Source: Candidatus Latescibacterota bacterium (GTDB taxonomy: Bacteria > Latescibacterota > UBA2968 > UBA8231). From it: a stretch of 11,759 bases of DNA. A model generated the notes under the pieces. That model had not been told where the DNA came from, did not search any database, and was given only the letters and a program-made list of their open reading frames with translations. Below are positions 1 through 6,298 of this stretch, piece after piece. The translations under genes were made by a program, and so were the position numbers. Within the stretch, counting starts at the first letter, position 1. Each line of letters starts with the position of its first letter. Where the stretch lies: assembly GCA_022827165.1 (NCBI GenBank), contig JAJDTN010000035.1, forward strand, positions 1 through 11,759, written 5' to 3'.

Positions 1-697
1 CCTGCAACAGGCGGACAACCCTCGGGTAGTCGATCCACTCCTCGCGGCCGGCGTCGATCTTGTAGATCTTGGCGCGCACGTAGACTGCGTGGGGCGCCGT
101 GGGCCGCAGGTAGTCCTCGTAGAGATCGACGTCCGGGTCGAACTCGCCTCGCACGTGGGAGCCGATCGCCCCCTTCCACTGCCCGGTGTCCATGAGGAAG
201 CGGAAGTTGGGACGGTCCACGTCGCCCAGGATGCGCAGGGCCTGGTGGGCGGTCATGCAGAAGCTGCTCTCGTCGTGGTTCTGCAGGGCCAGCATCAGGC
301 CGCGCTCGGCGGCGTAGTCGGACAGCTCCTTGAAGCTGGCCACCATGGGCGCCCACAGGCGCTCCTGCTCCTCGACGCTGTCCGGCCACTTGGCGCGGGC
401 GAAGACGCGCAGCATCTGGGCGCCGAGCTGCACCGCCGTGTCCACGTCCTGCCGCCCCTGGGCGAGGCGCTGCTCCTTCTCCTCCACGGGTCCGGCGTAG
501 GAGCCGGAGCCGGCGTAGCCGATGGTCAGTCCCCGGCGCACGCAGTGCCAGCGGATCGCCTTGAGCCGCTCCGGGTCGCGATCCAGGCCCGACAGGTGGA
601 TGTCGATCCCGTCGAGGCCCAGCTCGGCGGCCAGGTCCACGGTCTCGTCGATGGGGGCTCCCGCCCCCTCGCGCGCCATCATGCTCAGTCGAATCAC
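1..697 (-). CDS. Sugar phosphate isomerase/epimerase-like TIM barrel (partial, C-terminus outside window)
   Basis: Xylose-isomerase-like TIM-barrel protein (AP endonuclease 2 superfamily), expected to isomerise, epimerise or otherwise process a sugar or keto-sugar in the cytoplasm. About 232 residues are visible, read from a GTG at 697; the C-terminus runs off the left edge (family members are usually about 260-300). Visible landmarks are a first strand IRLSMM, then LGLDGIDIHL, LMLALQNHDE around residues 136-143, FLMDTGQW around 167-174, and YVRAKIYKID around 206-215. The QNH and DTGQ stretches sit where metal-binding strands lie in this family. A Gln occupies the place often held by a Glu ligand, so metal binding may differ from xylose isomerase. 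The GTG overlaps the TGA of the upstream serine hydrolase gene and follows an AGGAGAGGG Shine-Dalgarno, which fixes the start. It is the last visible gene of the minus-strand operon. The superfamily call is firm; substrate and reaction are unknown. Confidence 0.85.
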   Translation of the reverse strand, partial: MIRLSMMAREGAGAPIDETVDLAAELGLDGIDIHLSGLDRDPERLKAIRWHCVRRGLTIGYAGSGSYAGPVEEKEQRLAQGRQDVDTAVQLGAQMLRVFARAKWPDSVEEQERLWAPMVASFKELSDYAAERGLMLALQNHDESSFCMTAHQALRILGDVDRPNFRFLMDTGQWKGAIGSHVRGEFDPDVDLYEDYLRPTAPHAVYVRAKIYKIDAGREEWIDYPRVVRLLQ

Positions 698-1602
698 TCG
701 TCCCTCTCCTTTGCGCTTTCGGGTGATATGCACTCCACGGCCAGACGGCAGGCCTCGGCGATGATCTCGGCGCCGTCGGCCTGGTCGCGGGCGGCGGTGG
801 CGAAGCCGGCCGCCACCAGCGGACCCGACGGCAGGAACAGGATGCCCACGTCTCCCTTGATCCGTCCGCTGGAGCCGTACTTGTGGGCGATGACCACGCC
901 GGGGTCGACGTACCGGGGCAGCATGCGCCGGTCGCGGCCGCTCTTCAGCAGCTCCACCATCTGCGCCGAGGCCTCCGCGTCGACCACCCGGCCCTGGTGC
1001 AGGGCCTTGAGCAGTCCGCCCATGTGGGCCGGGGAAGCGATGTTGTTCTCGGGCGCGTCGTGGTAGGGCCAGCTGTCGTAGTCGAGGCCCTCCTCCTGCA
1101 TGCGCCGCGCCATCTCCCTGTCCGCCTCCGGACTCGGGGTCCGGTCCGCCATGTTCACCATGGCGTAGTGGTAGCGGCTCATGGTGGCGTTGGTGCGCAG
1201 GTCCCCGAAGCCGAGGCCCTCCATGGTGCGGTTCACGTTGTCGAGTCCCACCACCCCCATGAGCATGTCGGTGGCGACGTTGTCGCTGACGAAGATCATG
1301 AAGCGGCAGTAGTCGAGCAGCGTCAGCTCGGGCTCGTCCAGGGCCAGGCCCAGGCCGCCGGTGCCGTGGGTGCTGATGGGACCGGCCAGCCGGCGGCGCT
1401 CGGTCAGGGACAGCTCCCCGGCCGCGGCCTGGCGGAACAACTCGACCATGACCGGCACCTTGCAGACGCTCGCCGTGGGGAAGCGCTGGTCGGCGTTGAC
1501 CGCCGCCGCCGCGCCCGAGGCAAGGTCCTCCACGTAGAAGCCGAAGCGGCCGTCGAAGTCTGCGGCCAGGGCCTCGATCTCCCGCTGTGGGAGGGCGGTC
1601 AC
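694..1602 (-). CDS. Class A beta-lactamase-fold serine hydrolase, no signal peptide
   Basis: A 302-residue serine hydrolase of the beta-lactamase/transpeptidase-like fold (Beta-lactamase2 type). It shows SVCK at residues 45-48 (nucleophile Ser45, general base Lys48), the SDN loop at 106-108 (FVSDNVATD), and a third motif HKYGSSG at 240-246, where Tyr replaces the Thr or Ser of the usual KTG/KSG box. The stretch 136-165 stands where the omega loop of true class A enzymes would be, but I see no clear ExxLN signature. The N-terminus is charged, with no hydrophobic signal segment, so a cytoplasmic location is inferred, unlike exported beta-lactamases. Start choice: the GTG at 1602 overlaps the TGA of the preceding GH-like gene in a GTGA arrangement; no strong Shine-Dalgarno is seen, so translation is probably coupled. 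Its stop overlaps the start of the isomerase gene. Embedding in a sugar operon suggests hydrolysis of an ester, amide or acyl group on the pathway substrate rather than antibiotic resistance. That role is inference. Confidence 0.85.
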   Translation of the reverse strand: MTALPQREIEALAADFDGRFGFYVEDLASGAAAAVNADQRFPTASVCKVPVMVELFRQAAAGELSLTERRRLAGPISTHGTGGLGLALDEPELTLLDYCRFMIFVSDNVATDMLMGVVGLDNVNRTMEGLGFGDLRTNATMSRYHYAMVNMADRTPSPEADREMARRMQEEGLDYDSWPYHDAPENNIASPAHMGGLLKALHQGRVVDAEASAQMVELLKSGRDRRMLPRYVDPGVVIAHKYGSSGRIKGDVGILFLPSGPLVAAGFATAARDQADGAEIIAEACRLAVECISPESAKERDE

Positions 1603-3167
1603 GTGGACTTCGGTCCGATGCGGTCCTGCTGCAGGCCGAGGGGCCGCTCCATGTCGCGGTAGCGCATGTACAGCTCGACGCCGCTCAGGCTGCGGGTGAA
1701 GGTCGCCCGCGGCTCCAGGCGCCTCACCTCGACCTCGACGAGGTTCTCGCCGCGGCGCACGCTGTCGGCCGGCAGCCGGAAGCGGAACCAGTGGAAGGAG
1801 CCGCCCAGGGGGACCTGCAGCTCCATGGTGCCGTAGAGGCGCACCGGGAAGAACAGGGCGCGCTCGTCGGTGATCTCGGCGTCGTCGAGGTCCAGGGCCT
1901 GGCCGTTGAAGCGGATCTCCACGTCGTCCTCGATGCAGAAGAACTGGAAGCGGAGGGTGAGGACCGGCTTGCGCATCTCGCCGTCGGCGCGGGCCCCGTC
2001 GACGTCGTCGGCCACGTGGACCGGCGCCCGCAGGACGGCGCCCTCCTCCAGGGTCAGGGGCAGCGCCCGGTGGGGGGTGGTGGTCTCGGCGTCGGCGGCG
2101 CCCTCCCGCGGCTGCAGGAAGTAGCGCTTGTCGCGGCGGCCCGTGGTCTCGGGGTAGGCCATCTCGCGCAGGAAGGAGTACTCCTCGTCGGCGAAGGGCC
2201 AGGGCATGTACCCGTGGTAGAGGCCGGCCCAGCCCTGGTCGACCAGAGTCTGCTGCAGGGCCCGCCACATCTCGATGTGCATGAAGGGGACGGCCTCGTG
2301 GAAGACCCGGCGCGGCGGCCGGTAGTAGGCGGCGGCGCCGGCGGCGTTGGCCGCCTCCGTCATCCACCCCGGCTTCGGCTCGGTATCTGTGAGGATGCAG
2401 CCGTCCTGGCCGACGACATGGTCGACGCTCCCGGCCTCGAGCCAGCCGGCCACGTCGAGACCGGATGCCCGGTTGACTTCCTCATCCAGATCGACGCGCA
2501 CCATCAGGGGCAGCCGCTCGCTGCCGGCGGGCGTGGTCTCGTCCATGAGCCGGCGCAGGTCGGCGACGAAGCCGCTCATGATCTCGGCGCCGCGCTCCTC
2601 GCCGGTCTTGAAGTACTGGGTGCCGAAGAGGAAGTCGAGCTCGATGCCGTGGGGGCCGTAGTCCTCGAGGATCTCCCGCAGCAGGGCGAGCTTGTAGTCG
2701 CGCACCTCGGCGAGGGCGTAGTCGTACCCGAAGAGGTAGCGGCCCTCCTCGCCGATGCTGACCTCGGCGCCCTTCTCCCACTTCAGGCTGCCGCAGCGCT
2801 GCGCCCCGGGCGCGTGGGAGTCCTGCATCTTCAGGCTCGGGACGACGCGCACGCCCAGCTCCTTCCCGCGCTCGATGCAGGCCCGCACCTGGTCCGTGCC
2901 CAGGCGCTGCCCTTCCTCGACCATGCGCATGATGCGCCAGTCGATGTACGACTCCCAGGTCTCCTTCCGCTGCCCCACGGAGCGGCCCACCTTGGTGTTG
3001 TGGAAGAACACGTCGCCGTAGCCGAGGCCGAGGGCGAGGGTGTCGGCCCCGGTGCCGGCCAGCTCGTCCACCGGCCACTGCAGCATGTGCAGGCTCGCCG
3101 GCGGCTCGATGCGCTTGGCGTGGTAGTGGTGGGCGTCGTTGTAGTAGATCAGGCGCGGTCGGTGCAT
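1599..3167 (-). CDS. Glycoside-hydrolase-like TIM-barrel protein with C-terminal beta-rich domain
   Basis: A 522-residue protein of the glycosyl-hydrolase-like group common in Planctomycetota and related phyla. The N-terminal part (about 1-370) reads as a TIM barrel: RLIYYNDAHHY at the start, VRVVPSLKMQD near 106-116, and HGIELDFLFGTQYF at 173-186. The last resembles the strand-4 DGIELD motif of these families, making Glu176 and Asp178 candidate acidic active-site residues. The C-terminal part (about 400-522, for example LTLRFQFFCIEDDVEIRFNG) is rich in short beta strands and looks like a beta-sandwich accessory domain. No signal peptide is visible. The ATG at 3167 is chosen because a strong GGAGGGAG Shine-Dalgarno (3175-3182) lies 7 bases upstream; the reading frame extends further upstream, but that part has no family-like content. 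It is second in the operon, 77 bases after the Gfo/Idh gene, and its TGA overlaps the next GTG. Glycosidase activity is plausible but unproven. Confidence 0.75.
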   Translation of the reverse strand: MHRPRLIYYNDAHHYHAKRIEPPASLHMLQWPVDELAGTGADTLALGLGYGDVFFHNTKVGRSVGQRKETWESYIDWRIMRMVEEGQRLGTDQVRACIERGKELGVRVVPSLKMQDSHAPGAQRCGSLKWEKGAEVSIGEEGRYLFGYDYALAEVRDYKLALLREILEDYGPHGIELDFLFGTQYFKTGEERGAEIMSGFVADLRRLMDETTPAGSERLPLMVRVDLDEEVNRASGLDVAGWLEAGSVDHVVGQDGCILTDTEPKPGWMTEAANAAGAAAYYRPPRRVFHEAVPFMHIEMWRALQQTLVDQGWAGLYHGYMPWPFADEEYSFLREMAYPETTGRRDKRYFLQPREGAADAETTTPHRALPLTLEEGAVLRAPVHVADDVDGARADGEMRKPVLTLRFQFFCIEDDVEIRFNGQALDLDDAEITDERALFFPVRLYGTMELQVPLGGSFHWFRFRLPADSVRRGENLVEVEVRRLEPRATFTRSLSGVELYMRYRDMERPLGLQQDRIGPKST

Positions 3168-3208
3168 GTTGTCTCTCCCTCCGGAAGGTGCGGGTAAGTT
3201 GGGTGCCA

Positions 3209-3265
3209 CGGCCCCGGAGAGGCAAACCCGTCCGAGGGCCGGGTCACCCTTGCCTTGGGTGATCC
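3209..3265. other. Two abutting hairpins in the spacer between oxidoreductase and GH-like genes
   Basis: The short spacer between the Gfo/Idh stop (3244) and the GH-like start (3167) holds two inverted repeats. Hairpin 1: CGGCCCCGGA (3209-3218) pairs with TCCG, one bulged A, then GGGCCG (3231-3241), giving a 10 bp stem with a 12-base loop. Hairpin 2: GGGTCACCC (3241-3249) pairs with GGGTGATCC (3257-3265) at 8 of 9 positions with a 7-base loop; it covers the oxidoreductase stop codon. The two share base 3241. No T-run follows either stem on the minus strand, so these are not classic intrinsic terminators. They could stabilise or process the operon mRNA, or cause partial attenuation. Structure is seen in the sequence; function is inferred. 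Confidence 0.5.
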
Positions 3266-4287
3266 GCGGCGTGCCTCGGCGGCTTCTTGCGCATGGCGTT
3301 GCCGTCGGTGATCCCGCACCCGGCCAGCAGGGTCCGCTGCACGGCCAGGTCGTGATCGGCCCCGTAGTCGGGGTCCTTGTCGCCGCGGATGCAGGCGGCC
3401 AGCTCGCGCAGCAGGGTGGGGTCGGTCTCGCCGCGGGCGCGGTCGGCGGTGACCCACTCACCGGCGGGGTGGCCGTCGACGGGGCTCTTCAGGAACAGGC
3501 GCAAACCGTCGGAGCCGAGGGGCTCGTGGAGGGCGGTGCCGGCGGTGCCGTGGACTTCCAGGCGGCGGTCCATGCCGATCTGCATCCCCGTGGTGTCCAC
3601 CGTCCCGAGGCCGTCCCGGCACTCGTGGACCACCACCGCGTTGTCGACCTCGGAGCGGTCGCCGTAGTGGCAGGCGAGGGCCGAGTGCACGCGCAGGGGC
3701 TCCCCCATCATCATCACCATCAGGTCGAGGAGGTGCCCGGCCATCTCGAAGTAGACGCCGCCGTGGTAAACGGTGAACTCCTCGGCCAGTTGCGGATGCC
3801 AGCCCATCGGCTTGGGGATGTGTCCCCGGAACTGGTAGATCTGCCCGAGGGCGCCGGCGGCGGCCAGGCGCAGCAGCTCGCGGATGGCGGCGTTGTAGCG
3901 CCACATGTAGGCCAGATGCAGTTGCAGGCCGCTCCGACCCGCCAAATCCTGAAGCCTGGAGAACTGGGCCAGGTCCACACCCGCGGGCTTCTCCAGGAGG
4001 ACGTGCTTCCCCGCCTCCAGGGCGGCCTCGGCGTAGTCGAGGTTCTGGTAGACGTGGCCCTCCACCACCACCGCCTCGGCCTCGCTCTCGAGCACGGCCT
4101 CCACCGTCGGGAAGACGGCCAGCGGCCCTCCGAGGTCCGCCCAGCGCTCCTGCCGGCGGGCGATGACCTCCTCGTCGGGGTCGTACATGCCCAGCAGCTC
4201 GAACTCCTCCGGGCGGCGGTGGGCCTCCTCCACGTGCATGGAGGCGTGGCTGTGCCAGGCGCCGAGCAGAGCGAACTTGAGTCTCAT
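3244..4287 (-). CDS. Gfo/Idh/MocA family NAD(P)-dependent oxidoreductase (minus strand)
   Basis: A 347-residue member of the Gfo/Idh/MocA family, which oxidises or reduces sugar, inositol or keto-sugar carbons with NAD(P). The N-terminal Rossmann domain starts LKFALLGAWHSHA (3-15); the usual GxGxxG is replaced by G-A-W-H-S-H. The family LEKPAG motif is at 98-103 with Lys100 as the expected catalytic or cofactor-contacting lysine. YMWRYN at 127-132 and GGVYFEMAGHLLDLM at 176-190 (His185 and Asp188 in the catalytic helix) begin the C-terminal alpha/beta substrate domain. The length is normal for the family. The start ATG at 4287 directly follows a purine-rich AGGGAGAGGGAGG stretch. First gene of the minus-strand operon and divergent from a second Gfo/Idh gene 48 bp away; the two proteins differ clearly and are not recent duplicates. 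The family is firm; the substrate is unknown. Confidence 0.93.
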   Translation of the reverse strand: MRLKFALLGAWHSHASMHVEEAHRRPEEFELLGMYDPDEEVIARRQERWADLGGPLAVFPTVEAVLESEAEAVVVEGHVYQNLDYAEAALEAGKHVLLEKPAGVDLAQFSRLQDLAGRSGLQLHLAYMWRYNAAIRELLRLAAAGALGQIYQFRGHIPKPMGWHPQLAEEFTVYHGGVYFEMAGHLLDLMVMMMGEPLRVHSALACHYGDRSEVDNAVVVHECRDGLGTVDTTGMQIGMDRRLEVHGTAGTALHEPLGSDGLRLFLKSPVDGHPAGEWVTADRARGETDPTLLRELAACIRGDKDPDYGADHDLAVQRTLLAGCGITDGNAMRKKPPRHAADHPRQG

Positions 4288-4335
4288 CCTCCCTCTCCCT
4301 TATTCTCCGGCCCCCCTCGAAAAGGAGCCCTCGTG
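4288..4335. promoter_or_regulatory. 48 bp divergent intergenic region between two Gfo/Idh/MocA genes
   Basis: This spacer separates divergent starts at 4287 (minus) and 4336 (plus). It contains a purine-rich ribosome-binding stretch for the minus gene next to its ATG and AAAGGAG (4321-4327) eight bases before the plus ATG. With both ribosome-binding sites inside 48 bp there is little room for two full sigma-70 promoters. Promoters are therefore probably inside the opposing coding regions or overlap each other. No convincing -35/-10 pair was recognised. Shared regulation of the two genes is inferred from geometry only. Confidence 0.5.
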
Positions 4336-5343
4336 ATGACGGATACACCCCTTGGCTGGGGCCTGATCGGCTGCGGCGGCGCCGGCAGCGGCCACGCCCG
4401 CGGCGCCGCGGACAACCCCGACGTGGCCGTGCGCGCCTTCTGCGACGTCGATCCACGCTCCGCCGAGCGGCTCGCCGGGGAGCACGGGGACGCCGCGCAC
4501 ACCACCGACCCGGAGCGGCTGTTCTCCGACCCCGGGATCGACATCCTCTCCATCGCCACGGCCCACGACTCCCATGCCGACCTGGCGGTGGCCGCCTTCG
4601 AGGCCGGCAAGCACCTCTGGCTCGAGAAGCCGATGGCCATGACCGTGGCCGACTGCCTGCGCATCGAGGCGGCGCGCAAGGCCGCGGACCGGCGCCTGAT
4701 GCTGAACTTCTCCATCCGCTTCTCCGGCGCCGCCCGCGCCGTGCGCGAGCGCCTCGGCCGGCCCCTGGTCAGCCACGGCCAGTGCACCCAGGCGCCGGCC
4801 GACCTGACGACCTGGCGCTGGCACCCGGAGATCGGCGGCGGCCCCCTCTACGACGTCGGCGTCCACGCCCTCGACCTGCTCTGCTGGATCCACGACGACG
4901 AGCCGGTGGAGGTCTTCGCCACCGGCGGCCAGGTCACCCACCCCGGCCAGCTCGGCAGCCCGGAGATGGTCGACACGGCGGCCGCCACCCTGCGCTTCGC
5001 CAACGGCTCGGTGGCCACCTTCCTGATGACCGACGCCGGCCGCAACGAGCTGCTGTCGAAGTGGTTCTTCGAGTTCTTCGACGGCTCCGGCACCGCCGTC
5101 CTCCACGAGCACTTCCGCACCGCCACCTTCACCGCCCCCGACCCGGATTCGGGCGACGCCGTGAGCGAGACGGTCAAGCCCGACCCGGCGCCGCGGATCG
5201 GCGAGCTGGTGGCCGCCATCCGCTCCGGCACCGACCCGGCCATCGGCGCCCGCGAGGGCATCCGCTCCACCCTGCTGGTGGAACGCATCATCGACTCGAT
5301 CCACAGCGGCCGGCCGCAGAAGGTGGAGATGCCGGCGTTCTGA
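4336..5343 (+). CDS. Gfo/Idh/MocA family NAD(P)-dependent oxidoreductase (plus strand)
   Basis: A 335-residue Gfo/Idh/MocA oxidoreductase. It has a canonical Rossmann start GLIGCGGAGSGH (9-20) with GxGxxG-type glycines, an acidic strand-2 end FCDVD (35-39), the motif WLEKPMAM (95-102) with Lys98, and GGGPLYDVGVHALDLL (167-182) carrying Asp173, His177 and Asp180 of the catalytic helix. The C-terminal substrate domain continues to EMPAF. The ATG at 4336 is preferred because AAAGGAG lies 8 bases upstream; a GTG immediately before it is a possible alternative, while the long upstream extension of the frame is only antisense to the neighbouring gene. It is transcribed away from the other Gfo/Idh gene, and its last 56 bases overlap the 3' end of the convergent dioxygenase-type gene. 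Probably works in the same sugar-oxidation pathway; substrate unknown. Confidence 0.94.
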   Translation: MTDTPLGWGLIGCGGAGSGHARGAADNPDVAVRAFCDVDPRSAERLAGEHGDAAHTTDPERLFSDPGIDILSIATAHDSHADLAVAAFEAGKHLWLEKPMAMTVADCLRIEAARKAADRRLMLNFSIRFSGAARAVRERLGRPLVSHGQCTQAPADLTTWRWHPEIGGGPLYDVGVHALDLLCWIHDDEPVEVFATGGQVTHPGQLGSPEMVDTAAATLRFANGSVATFLMTDAGRNELLSKWFFEFFDGSGTAVLHEHFRTATFTAPDPDSGDAVSETVKPDPAPRIGELVAAIRSGTDPAIGAREGIRSTLLVERIIDSIHSGRPQKVEMPAF

Positions 5344-6187
5344 CCTCGGCCCTCGGCGTCGCCAGGCTCCGGTGCCTCTGCTCCCAGCTCCAGCGGCGGC
5401 TGCCCGACAGCAGCGGCCGGTGCTCCTCGGGCGCGGCGGCCACGAAGGCGGCGCCGGGCTCCTGGCCGTTCCAGGCCTGGAACATGGTCGGCGTGTATCC
5501 CCCGATGACGATGACGCGCTCCCGGTCCGACCGGATCTGCCCCGTGGCGTGGACCAGGGACTCGCCGAAGAGCATGGTCGAGCCCGCCGGCGCGACGACC
5601 TGGTGGATGAGCGACGGGTCCTCGTACGCGCAGGCGATGATCTCGTCGCGCGGCGCCTTGATCTTGTGGCTGCCGGCGATGCAGACCGTGCCGCCGTCGT
5701 CGGGACCGAGGTCGGTGAGGTTGGTCAGGGTCTTGACGAAGGTGCAGTGGAAGAGGCCGTTCTCGGTGTAGGTCCCCAGGTCGGGGCGGGTGCCGGTGTG
5801 GAAGCCGTAGCGGTCGCCGGGCTGGGGCGGGTTGTCCGGGTCGCGCTCGTTGATGACCGCCTCCGACTCCTCGAGCCGCACCTCGCCGCCCACCAGCTCC
5901 TCGGCCATGCCCACCAGCCGCGGGTGGGTGAGGTAGTCGTAGATCGCCGGGTCGGCCTCGAGGATGTGGGCGAAGTGCCGGTGATGGGGCCGGTCGGCGG
6001 TCAGCCGGCAGCCGCGCACGACGGCCCCCTCCCCCGCCGCCGCGAGATCGGCCTTGAGCCGCTGCATCGCCTCCAGCAGGCGGCCGGTCTCGCCGGCGCT
6101 CAAGGTTCCGGGGACGACGACGTACCCGAAGACGTCCAGGTGGTAGCGCTCGGCGGGGGTCAGGGCGGGGAAGGGTCTCTCGAACAT
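5288..6187 (-). CDS. Phytanoyl-CoA dioxygenase (PhyH) family Fe(II)/2-oxoglutarate enzyme with HTG site
   Basis: A 299-residue PhyH-like protein of the double-stranded beta-helix fold. Evidence is DVFGYVVVPGTLS (18-30) near the N-terminus, the metal-motif region RYGFHTGTRPDLG (126-138), NLTDLGPDDGGTVCIAGSHK (156-175), which is the family's hallmark, and LFGESLVHATGQ (206-217) with His213 as the distal iron ligand. Arg222 or Arg224 is a candidate 2-oxoglutarate anchor. Where most members have HxD, this protein has His130-Thr-Gly132, so the carboxylate ligand is not visible; 2-oxoglutarate halogenases also lack it. The last 20 or so residues are Ala/Ser/Pro/Arg-rich and partly antisense to the convergent gene's end. 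No signal peptide is seen. There is no Shine-Dalgarno before ATG 6187. Hydroxylation of a small molecule is the default expectation; halogenation or another outcome is possible. Family firm, reaction unknown. Confidence 0.88.
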   Translation of the reverse strand: MFERPFPALTPAERYHLDVFGYVVVPGTLSAGETGRLLEAMQRLKADLAAAGEGAVVRGCRLTADRPHHRHFAHILEADPAIYDYLTHPRLVGMAEELVGGEVRLEESEAVINERDPDNPPQPGDRYGFHTGTRPDLGTYTENGLFHCTFVKTLTNLTDLGPDDGGTVCIAGSHKIKAPRDEIIACAYEDPSLIHQVVAPAGSTMLFGESLVHATGQIRSDRERVIVIGGYTPTMFQAWNGQEPGAAFVAAAPEEHRPLLSGSRRWSWEQRHRSLATPRAEVRTPASPPSAAGRCGSSR

Positions 6188-6298
6188 GGCGGTGCAAGAT
6201 ACCGCCCGGTCGGGAGGCTCTCCAAACCAGCGCCCGAGGACTCACCCCATGTGTCCGTTGACCCCGGGCGGCGCCGCTGCCGACCTTAGCCGCGAGCC
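6188..6298. promoter_or_regulatory. Divergent intergenic region with weak promoter-like boxes on both strands
   Basis: This 111 bp region lies between the divergent PhyH-family and Asp-box genes. On the plus strand TTGACC (6258-6263, 5 of 6 to the -35 consensus) is followed after 18 bases by GACCTT (6282-6287), ending 11 bases before ATG 6299. On the minus strand a TTGGAG box and, 18 bases on, TATCTT (plus coordinates 6196-6201) end 8 bases before the PhyH ATG. Neither start has a recognisable Shine-Dalgarno. If the boxes are real, both transcripts would be nearly leaderless. The -10 matches are weak and the DNA is GC-rich, so this is tentative. Confidence 0.3.

Noticed and set aside
1603..2367. 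Upstream extension of the serine hydrolase frame
   Set aside because: The extra residues are Arg/Pro/Gly-rich out-of-frame translation of the GH-like gene. The GTG at 1602 overlapping the preceding stop is the natural start.
1587..3197. 536-codon plus-strand open frame across the GH-like gene
   Set aside because: It is a GC-driven shadow of the minus-strand gene with low-complexity translation and no ribosome-binding site or recognisable domain.
3705..3720. CATCATCATCACCAT run resembling a His-tag or vector sequence
   Set aside because: It is inside the minus-strand Gfo/Idh gene, where it encodes MVMMMG in the helix after the catalytic HLLDLM motif. It is natural coding sequence.
3166..4335. 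Very long plus-strand open frame upstream of the plus-strand Gfo/Idh gene
   Set aside because: It is antisense to the minus-strand Gfo/Idh gene, rich in His/Val/Leu/Gly from complementary GC codons, and has no family motifs. A clear Shine-Dalgarno and Rossmann start appear only at 4336.
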